From Eledone cirrhosa (lineage: Eukaryota > Mollusca > Cephalopoda > Octopoda > Eledonidae): DNA of 64,000 nucleotides. How positions within the stretch are numbered: the stretch's first letter is position 1; each line of letters starts with the position of its first letter. The translations under genes were made by a program, and so were the position numbers. The DNA lies in the NCBI GenBank assembly GCA_964016885.1, contig OZ024743.1:13252086-13316085 (forward strand). The letters run 5' to 3'. Shown in pieces: positions 1-12,190 of the stretch. A model generated the notes under the pieces. It worked only from the letters and a program-made list of their open reading frames with translations. It did not search any database and had not been told where the DNA came from.

Positions 1-1302
1 ACAAACATATTCACATACATGCAAAGATACGGATTTTCTGAGTATCCTTCAATTATTTAATAATATCGAAATTGCTTTCTGTCTTCCTGGAGAGTTTTCT
101 TTCCTGCTTCAATTTTTTTATATTTGTGTAATATAACATTTTCGTTGACACAACAAGGTCAGTGGTAAAAATCCTAGACATATTATTCTGATTTATAGTA
201 ATAAAATAAAAACAACACCAATATTACCACCAGCAATACCATCACCATGAACAACAAAACAATTTATCGTCCATACTACAGAGAAAAATAAAATACTTAT
301 TGCTTTTAACGAAAGAGATAAGATGGGAAGAAAATTGCAACTATACAAAAAGATATGATATAGACTAAGAAATAATTAGCAATAAAATACCTACTAACAA
401 GCAACAAAATAACAGAGGTGAACAAACAAAGGAAAATAATTAGAATACCGAAAACCGACAAATAAATATAAATATAAACAAAAATTATAAATTAGAAGAA
501 AAAAACGTAAGGTATAAAGAAAATACATAAATAATCGAAATACGTAAAATAAAAAACAACGGCGACATTTTTTGCCCACGAACAGAAGTAAAATAAAGAA
601 CAAAATAATAACCAAATAGATAAACAAATAATAAAAAAGAATTCATTGAAACACGACACAAAAAGCATTAATGCAAAGAAAAGAAGTCATATAAAGCAAA
701 CGAAACGAAAACACAACTGAATAAAACAGACGATAAAAGCACACCCTAAAATGCTGTGTATGATTAGAAAACAAGATTCTAGCTTTCTATACAGTAGCGT
801 AAAAATGAGATCTAATGTCTGACTATCAATTTTATGACTTGAGGTTTGCACATGAAGATTAAAACAACGAAAATTGTGCTACATTATGAAGAGATTAGAG
901 TAGCTAGAAAGAAGTCTGATATATATACAAGCCATATTCACAATCGTGGATATTAGATACAATGGTTGACACATCTGATTCGGAATGTATGTTCTTGCTT
1001 AGACAGTGGATGGTATACACAGACATTACTAAACAGTGTGTATTGTATTTCAAAGACACAGTTTCCAGCGGCAAAATATTCCTTCAAATAACGATTTCAT
1101 TGACACCGACATGTCTTTTATTTGCTATAGTTTATGCTGGGTACATTTATTACTTAATTATTGAGCTTCAGGGATGAGATGTAAAGTATCTACACAGAAC
1201 CTAATCTCTTAATATAGAAGAACGAAAACAATTACGGAAAATCTTTTAGGCTAGTATGACAACTGTTTCTATTAACCTCAGAATAGATTAAATGCTAGGG
1301 TA

Positions 1303-1304
<2 letters not shown>
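1..1304. other. AT-rich unique sequence, no gene seen
   Basis: No reading frame here resembles a known protein; the short open frames are low-complexity Phe/Leu/Tyr-rich translations of AT-rich DNA. A-rich on the plus strand between about 200 and 740. I see no repeat family that recurs elsewhere in the window. Confidence 0.5.
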
Positions 1305-1367
<63 letters not shown>

Positions 1368-1440
1368 AGAACTACAAAAGAGGGTTTTTGCCTTGAGTTA
1401 CCATAGTGTGTACCCTGACTAAGCCTAGCTAACTGTCCTG

Positions 1441-1511
<71 letters not shown>

Positions 1512-1691
1512 CGTATATACATATATATATATATACGCACATATATATATACATATACATATACATATACACACACATATATATAAATATATATATCTAT
1601 ATCTATCTATATATATATATATATATGTAAATATATATATCTATATCTATCTATATATATATAAATATATATAAATATATATACATATATT
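1305..1691. repeat. (CA)n and (TA)n microsatellite cluster
   Basis: A (CA)n run at 1305-1357 passes into (TA)n. About 80 bases of unique sequence follow, then a long (TA)n tract from 1442 that degenerates into TATC, TACA and TAAA variants up to 1691. Open frames across it are simple Tyr-Ile or Cys-Val repeats and are not genes. Confidence 0.95.
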
Positions 1692-1985
1692 TGAAGCATT
1701 TTATGGAATGGTTCATATTCTGTGGTGACAGGCACGTTTGCAATTTTCATTGCAAACTTGACTGTCACCAGACAATATGAACCTGAAGGTTGCGGAAGCA
1801 TGAACATACTTGTTCAATTAACACTTAACATTTAATATTCTACCATACTATTTCATTCTAATACCATTATATATTTTAAATGATTGTAAATAAAACGAGT
1901 AAATCAGACAAAGTTGGAATTCCTTTTATTAACATAATCTTCTATACACAATCATACACACCCGTGTATATTTCTCTCTCACTCA

Positions 1986-2024
<39 letters not shown>

Positions 2025-2025
<1 letters not shown>

Positions 2026-2508
2026 GATGTAGTGACCTACATTCCGCGGGCTCACATACATTCTCTGTGCGTGATTTGGCTCAGCTCAGCCATTCAGCGC
2101 CAGTAGAAGAGGATGTATCCCTACGCGTTCTGAGGGAGAAATAGCCCGCAAAGATTTGAGGACGCTATCACTCGCAGCTGGACCATGCTAAGGTAAAACA
2201 CGCTTGTTCTTTTGCTCCGTAAGCACAAACAATATGTAACGACAAAACATTACCTACGAGCCTGGCCAAACGCCTTCAGCTAGTCGCCCGTATTTTCTCT
2301 TGTAATCTTAATTGATTTGTTTCATTTCTCTTGGCATGCCAGCCTAATTCACTTCTTAACCTTGGTTAATAAAGAATGTAAAAACAAGCTAAAGTCGTTG
2401 TCGATATTCCTATAATATGTTTCTACCAAACTGGTGGTTCCTCGTGGCAACATTACAACTCTCTAAATACTATTCTCTACCACATTGGTGACAACATCTT
2501 CAACCAAA
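2025..2508. repeat. Left LTR-like direct repeat
   Basis: It begins TGATGTAGTGACC at the edge of a TA run and ends CTTCAACCAAA. It matches 3946-4429 at a constant offset of 1921 bases. It carries AATAAA at 2368. Confidence 0.7.
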
Positions 2509-3945
2509 TTGCTGATCCTCGACGATTAAGTATGAAAACGCAGCCTATTTGAATTCGCCATTCGTTTTAATGGCTATGTGGAGTGGCTTAACATTTGGAA
2601 TGTTCGAATCGGGTAGCTAGACTCACTTAGCGTCAGTCCATAAAATTCATAATATTCCATTTGTTGAAGCACGTGGCCTGCACAATATTTCTGTTATAAC
2701 TTTCATGGTAACGCTAGTAACTCACGCATACAGACGAACACAAAAATACAACACAAAAAAAAAATTAATTAAAAAAAAAAGGATTTCTCTGGATGTGGAA
2801 TTTTGCTTTCGGCGTTCTGTTGAAATTACAAATGGAGACTCAGAAATTTTGTTTTCCCGCGTACACTTGTCTTCTCCAATCCCAGCCGTCTGATTGGCTG
2901 CATCGTGCCACATGACGGCTTCTTCATCACGGACACATTTTTCAATCGGCCCTCTTGCCGAATAATTTTTATGGAGAATAATTTTTTTTATTATTCAAAT
3001 TTTCTTTAGAATATTTTAGAAAAAAGGAAAAAATTAGCAGTATTTCAAAAACTTTTCGCCACGAGGAAATTTCAAAACGGCTACCACCAAGTACCAGCCA
3101 TCAGCAGCAACACATGGCTAACTATTAACCAACATCAGGGAACGGCTTGTAACTTTACCGACGCAACCACCATACCTTCTGTCTCGTTACCACAAGGACT
3201 CGAGAAATTAAGACATTAGTTTTCTCACCATAATGGCGTCAGACGTGGCGGCCATATTGGTGACTCTGCGTTCTTCAACGCTCGACTTCTACTCTACAGA
3301 AGATTCATTGTGACTTTGCAACAGCAACTCTACTGGCTCCCTAGTAAGAGCGTTCCCAAAGAAAAAAGAAGCGAACTTTTTGTTAAAAGAAAAGAAACAA
3401 TTCTTTCTTTCTTCCTTTTTTTTTCAGGCATTTATTTTGGACTTTTATTTTTTTTTAAACTGTATTATATGAAAATTCATTTATCTCTATCATTGTATAT
3501 GTGACCGCACGCACACATTTTTTTTGCTGTATTACATGCCTGCATATATACACACACCTACAGATTCAACTTGCTTTTTTTTTCTTATCAAAGCAACCAG
3601 CCATTTTTTCCTGGCTCCCTAGCACATTCGGCAATACATCTGGGAGGCCATAATTTTCTCGCCAGCACTGGTACAACACTTATCATTAACATTTAATGCA
3701 AGAACAGCAACTTCGCCCATATCAGACTTTATCTGTTTTCTGGTAGACCTTTGGTGGTCACGTATAAAATACAAAACAGCTAGTCATTTGACAGCGGCTC
3801 AACACGGCCCGTCACGCCTCATCTTTTTTTCTTGCATGCATCTTTCTGCTCAATTATTTTTTCAGCATTTGTTCTTGTTGATTCAATAATCTGTGGGTCC
3901 TCGGCTTCATCGTTAACGATTTTCGGCTAAAAATCTGCTCGTAGG

Positions 3946-4429
3946 TGATGTAGTGACCTACATTCCGCAGGCTCACATACATTCTCTGTGCGTGATTTGG
4001 CTCAGCTCAGCCATTCAGCGCCAGTAGAAGAGGATGTATCCCTACGCGTTCTGAGGGAGAAATAGCCCGCAAAGATTTGAGGACGCTATCACTCGCAGCT
4101 GGACCATGCAAAGGTAAAACACGCTTGTTCTTTTGCTCCGTAAGCACAAACAATATGTAACGACAAAACATTACCTACGAGCCTGGCCAAACGCCTTCAG
4201 CCAGTCGCTCGTATTTTCTCTTGTAATCTTAATTGATTTGTTTCATTTCTCTTGGCATGCCAGCCTAATTCACTTCTTAACCTTGGTTAATAAAGAATGT
4301 AAAAACAAGCTAAAGTCGTTGTCGATATTCCTATCATATCTTTCTATCAAACTGGTGGTTCCTCGTGGCAACATTACAACTCTCTAAATACTATTCACTA
4401 CCACATTGATGACAACATCTTCAACCAAA
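3946..4429. repeat. Right LTR-like direct repeat
   Basis: Second copy of 2025-2508, same length and orientation, followed directly by (TA)n. Differences from the left copy are scattered point changes only, for example CCGCAGG against CCGCGGG near the start and ATTGATG against ATTGGTG near the end. Confidence 0.7.
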
Positions 4430-4770
4430 ATATATATATATATATGTAAATGAGCGTGTGTGCCCATGTCTATATTTACGTTTGTGTTCGCATAAGTGAT
4501 TGTGTCCTGGCCTGGTTCGATAAAAGCAACATCAATAAAATAAGTACCACACTTAAAAGAATATCTACTGGTATCGATATAATCGGCTAAATCAATGTAA
4601 AACCTTTAAATTTGTGTTAATGTGATGTTTATAATATTCTTAAATATTGAATGACGGTAAATCCTTTTTCTCATTTCCATTCAATGTAACTTAAATAATG
4701 CAACACAATGCCACAGAAGAATTGCCTTGATGTATCATAGCATGTTTGAAAGATGCGAGTATAAATCTGT

Positions 4771-4925
4771 ATGTAAGCATGGATAAATGGTTAGGGATAT
4801 TCTTTTGTATTCCTTAGATTCCAGGTTCGATCACATTGAATGGCATCTTCAGTAGGAGCAAAGCATGTGTGTGAAATTGTGTAAAAGGAAACCGTGGGAA
4901 AGATCGTCGGCTGGATTGTAACTGT
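4771..4925 (+). repeat. tRNA-derived SINE-like sequence, diverged
   Basis: A tRNA-like head with an A-box-like TGGTTAGGGAT and a B-box-like AGGTTCGATCAC is followed by a non-tRNA body. It belongs to a different SINE family from the abundant GATAAAATAAAG-tailed one. Boundaries are approximate. Confidence 0.4.
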
Positions 4926-5543
4926 AATTCATAAGTTTAGCCACTCTGCCTCTTCCTGAGAATTAGAACATGGGTAGAAGTATCTCTGAAATATGCAGCC
5001 ATTTGCATGTTAATTTTTCGATAGTGTAAATTCAGTTGATGGAAGAACTAAAATGTACACTAGGAAAAGGGATGGTTGATTCATCATGCATATATAAGCG
5101 CAATAAGAGAGAAGAATGATGTGGGGGTTTCTAAACGTGCATTAATGCCTCGACAAAGAAAGACGGAAGCAACGCAGAAGAAGGCACCCGAGAAAAGGAT
5201 GTATAGACATACTTAATGAGGGAGGGACGGAGATTGAAAGAGACGACAGAAACTGTTCCACGGGATTCAATTGGTACAGCAGACGACATATCACAGGCTA
5301 ACATACGTGCAAGAAGAAAGTGCATTGTTATTTTAATTTTTATTGATGTTTTATTGATGTTTATTTGATATTTATTTTAATGTTTATTGATATTTATTTT
5401 TATTTGATCGCGAAGTTATCCATAAGTTTATTGGATATAAATATATAGATATAGTATATTTTTGTATATGTTTTGTATATACATGCTTGAACGTGGTTTT
5501 AGTGTTAGTGCCAGTTTATATATAACTATATATATTTATACAT
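4926..5543. other. Unique AT-rich sequence with a TATTTGATG-like minisatellite
   Basis: No gene seen. Positions 5325-5408 are a loose tandem array of TTTATTGATATT-like units. Confidence 0.4.
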
Positions 5544-5680
5544 ACACACTCACGTACGCAAACACACACACCACACACACAGAGACACACACACACATAC
5601 AGACACAGACACAGACACACACACAGACACGCACACACACACATGTATATATATATGTCTCTCTATATATATATTTGAAC
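5544..5680. repeat. (CA)n/(TA)n microsatellite
   Basis: An imperfect CA array with CAGA and CACG interruptions ends in TA repeats. It directly abuts the fold-back element at 5688. Confidence 0.9.
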
Positions 5681-5687
5681 AACATTG

Positions 5688-6010
5688 CTCAATATTCCAG
5701 AAATTTACAAATTTAGATAGCAAGAATTATTATGTCACGACGCGCCCGTGTGAACAATGGGCCAACATTAATTTCATTTCTTTACCAATATTTTCAAGAA
5801 GATATTTTAATATATATCTAACATCAAAATGAAATTACCATTATGATATCACATAAAAAATATAATGGTAATTTCATTTTGATGTTATTTATATATTAAA
5901 ATATCTTCATGAAAATATTGGGAAAGAAATAAAATTAGCGTTAGCCCATTGTAAACAATGGTGCGTCGTGACATTATAATTCTTGTTATTCAAATTTCCG
6001 AAATATTGAG
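5688..6010. mobile_element. Fold-back (long inverted repeat) MITE-like element
   Basis: The left arm (5688-5844) and right arm (5862-6010) are near-perfect reverse complements around a 17-nt loop, giving a 323-bp hairpin. The ends read CTCAATATT on the left and AATATTGAG on the right. Both sides border TA/CA microsatellites. There is no coding capacity. The structure fits a palindromic non-autonomous DNA element or an inverted pair of one; I cannot assign a superfamily. Confidence 0.7.
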
Positions 6011-6028
6011 AAATGAAGTTTAACGAGT

Positions 6029-6044
6029 GTATATATATATATAT

Positions 6045-6127
<83 letters not shown>

Positions 6128-6142
6128 CACGCGCGCGCGCGC
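6029..6142. repeat. (TA)n(CA)n(TA)n(CG)n microsatellite
   Basis: Compound array of TATA, a (CA) run of about 20 units, TATA and a short CGCGCG stretch. Confidence 0.95.
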
Positions 6143-7409
6143 ACTTTGCAATACCACCAAGACAGCGTTTAATCATAACACGGGTGTATGAGCAAACATA
6201 TATAAACATATACTATATATTTATATGCAATAAACATATGGATAGCCACGATATCAAAGAAAATATTATCTCATAACGGAACAATTATTCTTCTCTATTT
6301 TCCCCTGTGAATACATCACAGAGTTGTCAGTACAGTCCAAAATGCCAGACACCACTGTATCAAGATTTGTTAATATTTTATATTATGTGTCAGGCAATAG
6401 AACAAACTTGGTTTTATTTATATCAATTCTTTATTAATATTTCAAGTAAGTATTTCTACTAACATAACGAATTGAAGCCAGTAAATGATTTTAGAATCTG
6501 GATCAAAAGAAAATCTTTAAAGCAAGAAAATTCATATTCACGCTGCAAAGACTAAATCTAGGATTGAATCTTTATTTATGATATTAATATTTCCAAATGT
6601 CATTATATTTGCTGCCATGAAAATTCTTCGTTTCGAGATTCAAAAAATAGTTAATCAAATGTAAATGTAAAAAGTGTAAACTTTGTTTAAGAAATATGTT
6701 TCACAAGCACAAAGGCCTTTTATAATTTGTCCTGTAGCATTAGCATAATTTTCAAAAGATTCGGAAAATTTCTATGGCAAATCGAAAGAAAATATTGGGA
6801 ATAAATAAATTCTAGTGAAAAATCCATGACGCCACTATGTTTGATTATACAGAACAATAAGAATAATCTGTTGAAAATAACGTATTTTAAGTAAATAAAT
6901 CTTGCACTGTAATTTGATTCTCAGTTCTTTATCTTCAAATCCATAGGAGAATAATGGACTAAAAGAAAAACTTAAATAACCGCTACTTGTACGTTGAACT
7001 ATTATCGACTGATCAAACAAACAAGAGTTTATTGCATTCATAGTTTGATAGAACATATACAATACCGCACCACGAAGAAATAATATAGTCTAAACATTTT
7101 ATTTAACTTGAGGAATGATTTGACAGCTTCCTTGTTGACATGTAATCCTTTGGGCTCTTGAATATTAGTTCATTCCAAGTGAACATTTTATTGAAATGCA
7201 GATTGGAGTTTTAAAATGAAAGATAATGAATACTGACACAGATAACAATTGAAAACAGAATATTTGCTGATATATTTGAGACTTGTTTTCTACTAATGTA
7301 AGGGTACTAAACCTCGAAATCTCATCGATATGTGTCCTATCACGTCTATATCTTGTTCACAAACTGACCCCTATTATTTAAAACACGTTGTAAAATCTAC
7401 TTGTATCGG
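6143..7409. other. Unique AT-rich sequence, no gene seen
   Basis: About 1.2 kb without recognised coding or repeat content. Short open frames have no family resemblance. Confidence 0.4.
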
Positions 7410-7675
7410 AGCTGGGAATGTGGTTAGAATGGCTCTGGAAAGAATCACTGGACAGATTTTACGGGCAAAACTAACCAGCAGGAGACCCATGGGTAGATCC
7501 CGAGAAAGATAGTTGGATAATATCCATGAGCTTGGCTGCTCTCAATTGGGGATCCAGCCGGATCAATTTGGGACGGTTGCTTGTGACAGGACCTGCTGGA
7601 AGGTGTGTTTGAAGACTCTGCCTCCACGACCTCTCAGGAATAAGTGGGCAAAGAAGAAGAAGAAGAAGAAGAAGA
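7410..7675 (+). pseudogene. 3' end of a non-LTR retrotransposon (RT ORF C-terminus)
   Basis: Translation gives GNVVRMALERITGQIL, SRRPMGRSRER, a stop, LDNIHELGCSQLGI and ACDRTCWKVC. This matches the usual C-terminal pattern of many LINE reverse-transcriptase ORFs: GHVVRM, RRPVGRPRTRWLDNI, then LA-DR-WR. The tryptophan of the WLDNI motif is a TAG stop, so the copy is dead. The fragment ends in an (AAG)n tract (7653-7675), which fits a simple-repeat retrotransposon tail. It is strongly 5'-truncated; the clade cannot be told from this piece. Confidence 0.7.
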
Positions 7676-8750
7676 GGTTTAGGAACCTAAAGTGTTCTTC
7701 ACTTAGTGTTCTCAAATTAATTTCAATTTAAAAAAATAAAAAAAATAAAAAAATAAACAAATTAACTGTTAGACATGTATATATATGTATCCTCTCATAA
7801 TTAAAACTGCTAAAATGATCAAACTTTGGCCAATTCTATTCCGCATAACTTTGACAAACAGTCTAAGACTTTGTCCAGCGTAGGATGGTTAAACATGCCG
7901 CAAAGAAAATAATTCTAAATATCTCGTTCGACATTATTGAAACAACCAAAGGCAATAATCAAGCAATACGGAAATGCTTGATTGCTTATAGTTTTCCATT
8001 GAATTTGATGACGACTACCCTTTCTTATTTTTAGTTATTTGATGACTATATTTCAGTCAGATTTCTCCTCCAATTGTGGGCGCTGAGATGTCTTACCTTC
8101 CTAAAAATCAGCACAAATGAAAAATGCATTCGTATCGACTGCATTCTATTCTACAGCTACCATAAAGTTTTTTTCTATTTAACCCCAATATTAGTGTGTA
8201 TTTAGAGCGTATTCCTCCTGCTTCTTTTCAATTAATTTCGTTCTGTCACGTAATCTCCTCATTGGAGTCATTAAAATTAGCAGAAAGGACAATATACAGC
8301 AATCCAGGTCAAATAAATCGTTATAAATAAATATATCTAAAAGTGCGCAACCTTTGAATAGAATTCGATTGTTCTATCATTAGTACATTTCGTTAGAGTT
8401 TATCAATGCAAATATGAAAATAGTTGATATGAGATGATTAGCTATAGTTTGCAAAATGAAACAGCCTAATATACACTTAATGTGGAATCAATCAGCTCAC
8501 TTCTTAATCACACTTTTCCTCACACGTCAACAAACTCCTGACATAACCCAGCCCACGGAACACACATTTCAGCTCCAATTATCATTAAAACACAGCCCAA
8601 GATTTGAAAATTAATATATGCTTACTCTCCAGAACTTCATATGTTCTTTTCACGTTTTCATAAGGAGTAATATTACTTGATATATTTAGAAAGAATGATG
8701 AAAGATATTTAAAGTAAAAGTTCAATCTTTGTTCACACATTTGGCCGTAA

Positions 8751-8754
<4 letters not shown>
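7676..8754. other. Unique AT-rich sequence, no gene seen
   Basis: No recognisable coding, SINE or inverted-repeat structure. A-rich just after the LINE tail (7730-7760). Confidence 0.4.

Positions 8755-8841
<87 letters not shown>
8755..8841. repeat. (TA)n microsatellite
   Basis: An uninterrupted TA run of about 43 units that ends where the repeat at 8842 begins. Confidence 0.95.
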
Positions 8842-8843
<2 letters not shown>

Positions 8844-9009
8844 CGAAGGAAATGTGGTAAGGAACCAGATGGACCATAATGCACCAAAGTACTCAATACT
8901 TAGGGTAGTAGAGTGGGTAATAGGAGCGAGTAGGACTCCGACGGCATTTTAGTCCAGAATTAGCCGTCGAAACGGCTTGAGCTCAGCCCTCGGGGTCCTA
9001 CTCGTTCCT
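8842..9009. repeat. TA-flanked dispersed repeat, copy 1 (fold-back form)
   Basis: Begins AACGAAGGAAATGTGG and ends ACTCGTTCCT, between two TA tracts. The first ~90 bp are the reverse complement of the tail of the copies at 11737-11845 and 43815-43959. The last ~65 bp are in the same orientation as the start of the 43.8-kb copy, so this copy is internally inverted. No coding capacity. Confidence 0.7.
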
Positions 9010-9438
9010 ATATATATATATATATATGAGAGAGAGAGCGAGAGAGAATCTAAATTTTAGATGAACAAAAATGAATAGTAAAAAAGAAGAAGAAATAAAG
9101 AAAGAAGAGAATCTGGATTTTAATTTGACAATATATTTTAGTCGCGATATATCTTGAATGAGAACTCCATTTTGGAAACTTCAGAGCGCATCAGAGAGTC
9201 TCGTTAGCCACCCCCTTTACTCCTGATCGTGTCGGAACTGGTGTGGCGACGTGAAGGTCTTAGTTGAATATATTTATGTCATAGCGACTGACAGGTTTGA
9301 CAGATACCAGTAATTGTTTTGCCATGGTCATGTAACTCTTGATAGGCCGTCAGGTTGACAGTTGTTGGGTATCCTTTTAATGGCAACATTGGGTGTAGCA
9401 ATAGTAGAGGTGGCAATCTGTTCTATATTTAATATTAT
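9010..9438. other. Moderately GC unique sequence, no gene seen
   Basis: Contains a short (GA)n run near 9030. The rest, around 9180-9430, has higher GC than its surroundings but no recognised domain in any frame. Confidence 0.35.
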
Positions 9439-9619
9439 GGCAGTATCGGTAGAAGTTCGGACGCCATGATTTACAGCATAGAGTTACGGTCCTTTACGGC
9501 CTGAGTTCAACTCCCGCCGAGGTTGACTTTGCCTGTTATCCTTACGGGGTCGATAAAATAAAGTACCAGTAATGTACTGAGATAATTGCTGGCCTTGTGC
9601 CAAAAGTAGAAACAATTAT
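9439..9619 (+). repeat. tRNA-derived SINE (main family)
   Basis: A-box-like GGCAGTATCGGTAGAAG, B-box-like GAGTTCAACTCCC, then the family body GTCGATAAAATAAAGTACC and the tail CCAAAAGTAGAAACAATTAT. Near full length at about 180 bp. Confidence 0.85.
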
Positions 9620-10544
9620 TTTTACAGTTTTAAATTTTGTATTGTTTATTTATCATTTTCTAGTGGTCGGGATAAATTTGCCATTGGGTTTCGTTCATTT
9701 CCATTCAATTATTTATAACTGGTTTTTGCTGTTTGTTTAATATTGCTTCTTTTATTCGAGGGTGCTTACGTTTCCTGCCGTGGCCAGTCTGGTAGTAGTT
9801 AAGCTTTGAAGTTCTGGTCCTTATTGCATTTATTGATATCCCTCCGAAACGATGAAACATCTATAGTGATGCGCTCTTTTATTCAGATGTATGGAGGCCG
9901 ATGTAATATTCATTGCATTGTATAGGGTACACAATGTGTGCACTTTGTCATTCGCCTATATTGTGGGTGGGACGCAGGATCATGCATAGGAAATTTCTCG
10001 ACATGCAACCGGGCACCTAGAGACTTTCTCTGCAGAGATGCATATCCACGAAGCAACCACATCCCAGGTATAATATTTGCACTCGATACATATGCTGTTA
10101 ACAATCGACTGAAAAGGGAGATTTTCTTCGAAATATATCGTACCTCTTTTCCCCACCACTTCTTTTATTCATTTTTCCCCTTCTTCTTTTTATCTGACTT
10201 ATTTCATTATTCACTGCCCTATGTGCACTTTAACGGTTTCAAAAACCTACCAAACCACCTATTCTATCTTGTTTCTAGTTTTGAAGCTTTTTATTGTTGT
10301 TTGTTTGCGTACTCACCTTGCTGTTCTAGTCGAAAGGCACGTGTTGTCTTGTGTCATATGAATCATTCTGGTGGTGGATGGTTCTAGGCCGTGATGCAAA
10401 CTCTACTCAATATTATGTAATTCTCCTCTTATGTCGAAATTTGAATACTCAGGGATATGGCTGTGCAGAAGATTGGGATTTTTGTTAAAACGCCCCTTGT
10501 ATTTCGAATTTTTCCTCATGTGAAAATTTGTAATAGGAATAAAA
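9620..10544. other. Unique sequence including an unassigned 149-codon open frame
   Basis: An open frame on the plus strand from 9938 to 10387 is the longest unassigned one here. Its translation is rich in Phe/Tyr/His in the second half (pyrimidine-rich DNA) and shows no domain, so I do not call it a gene. No repeat family recognised. Confidence 0.35.
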
Positions 10545-10635
10545 TATATATATACATATATAAACAAATATATATACACACACACACGCACAATCACACA
10601 CATATACACACATACGCACTAACACACACGTACCT

Positions 10636-10676
<41 letters not shown>
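10545..10676. repeat. (TA)n/(CA)n microsatellite
   Basis: Compound TA and CA tracts with ACGC and ATAC interruptions. Confidence 0.9.
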
Positions 10677-11186
10677 AATTCTTTAGAAGGAGGTCAGTTA
10701 TATTTTAAATTATTTTTCAAGAAGAGAAACTCATTCATAGATTGAGAAAATTGTGTCACAATAAAAGTATTTTAAATTTCATTGGTTTTATGTATATATA
10801 TAAATACCATCCACTATTTCCAAGAAAAGTGTTTCAAGTTATGTCTGAATGGACAAATGATTCTACGGATGGGTGCGTAGATAGCTATCAGGCAATTACT
10901 CAGCAAAGTCGATGGTTTGTTCAGTGTCTTTGTTATATGTTTATAATCTTGTGTACACATCTCCAATAGCTCTGTCTACATTTCTAGTTTTATTTATATC
11001 ACAATTTTAGAACAATGGCGGCCTTGCAAACATGCTATCAGCTTTCTAATCTCTGCTTTGTTGCAATTCAGAAGAATTTCAAAACACTGTGCATAACGCA
11101 CCATTTAGTCATTTCATTTTTCTCGTAGATATGTATAACTTAAGTCGATGTAAAAAAACACACGTACACACAAACAGATGTACCAC
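10677..11186. other. Unique AT-rich sequence, no gene seen
   Basis: No domain or repeat recognised. Confidence 0.35.
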
Positions 11187-11261
11187 AAACACACACACAC
11201 ACACGCACGCATATATGTGTATGAGTGTGTGTGTGCGTGTGCATGTGTGTGTGTGTGTATC
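11187..11261. repeat. (CA)n followed by (TG)n microsatellite
   Basis: A CA run changes through ATATATGTG into a TG run, so the tract is itself an imperfect inverted repeat. Confidence 0.85.
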
Positions 11262-11519
11262 GATTTGGAAAGTAAAGTTATAAATTAACTCAAATATATA
11301 TGAAATGCAATGGTAGACAGAAATCCGTACGTTAACAAAAGCCTGGTCACGTTACATTTCAAATTTAGTGATTCGCATTTATTATTTGATATTTGATATT
11401 AGTTTATCTCTATATTTATTATTAACCTGTGGGAACAGTTTAAACTTTCTCATGTACGCTATGTAATGTATATATACACCTATGTGGCTGTGTCCCCATT
11501 ACTGCTTTCTAAATCACAA

Positions 11520-11672
11520 GCAGTCATTAGTAACAGTGGGCGCATGGTCTCCTATTTCGATTTCATCTCCAGAGATTCTGGTATTGAAATTCAGGACTTA
11601 GCAACGGCAATGAACGACAGACCCATGTGGGGATCAATTGTTGAGTCCATTTCGGCCGAGGCTGCCGGATGA
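11520..11672 (+). pseudogene. Possible LINE ORF2 C-terminal fragment
   Basis: The open frame ending at 11672 reads DLATAMNDRPMWGSIVES near its end. That resembles the 'DL-AM-DR--WR-IV' ending common to RTE/CR1-type LINE ORF2 proteins. The match is short and there is no RT motif upstream, so this is a suggestion only. A pyrimidine-poor TA tract follows at 11711. Confidence 0.35.
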
Positions 11673-11736
11673 TGTTGATATATACATGCGTACATTCAGC
11701 CATCCATACAATATATATATATATATATATATATAT

Positions 11737-11845
11737 AGGAACTAGTAGGACCCCTACTCGTTCCTATTAACCACTCTACTACCCTAAGTATTGAGTACTT
11801 TGGTGCGTTATGGTCCACCTGGTTCCTTACCACTTTTCCTTCGTT
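11737..11845 (+). repeat. TA-flanked dispersed repeat, copy 2
   Basis: Sits between TA tracts. It begins with a short palindrome (GGAACTAGTAGGACCCC against CTACTCGTTCC) and then matches the second half of the 43.8-kb copy: CACTCTACTACCCTAAGTAT, GAGTACTTTGGTGCGTTATG, then CCACCTGGTTCC and CCTTCGTT. It is the shortest of the three copies. Confidence 0.75.
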
Positions 11846-12058
11846 ATATATATATATATATATGTATGAATAACATATATATCAGTGTTGTAGTTTGCTT
11901 GAAGCATTCTTGAATAGGAAACACAAATTTAAATAATTTGTATGATTTTCAAACTTATTTAAATGTGTGTTTCATATATATGTATGTATATATATGTAAG
12001 TATGTATGTATACGTACATACATATATGTATACAGACGTACAGTAGCATGCACACATA

Positions 12059-12063
12059 TATAC

Positions 12064-12140
<77 letters not shown>

Positions 12141-12150
12141 CATACACATA
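12059..12150. repeat. (TA)n microsatellite with CATA edges
   Basis: TA run of about 30 units flanked by TACATA/CATACA variants. Open frames on both strands are Tyr-Ile repeats only. Confidence 0.95.
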
Positions 12151-12190
12151 TGCATACAGGTACACATACATATATGCACGCATCAGTTTA

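Larger units (their letters stand above)
2025..4429. mobile_element. Non-autonomous LTR-type element (LTR pair, no coding)
   Basis: Two direct repeats of 484 bp (2025-2508 and 3946-4429) enclose 1.44 kb. They align without an indel and I count about nine mismatches, so they are roughly 98% identical. Both repeats start with TG and each carries AATAAA (2368-2373, 4289-4294), as expected of an LTR polyadenylation signal. Both outer flanks are (TA)n, with ATATA at 2020-2024 and 4430-4434 as a possible 5-bp target duplication that cannot be diagnostic in a TA run. No gag or pol similarity is visible inside, and I cannot point to a clear primer-binding site or polypurine tract. A TRIM/LARD-like non-autonomous LTR element fits best; a local segmental duplication is the alternative. 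Confidence 0.6.

Noticed and set aside
9938..10387. 149-codon open frame on the plus strand
   Set aside because: No domain; second half is a Phe/Tyr/His-rich translation of pyrimidine-rich DNA; no splice or start context supports it.
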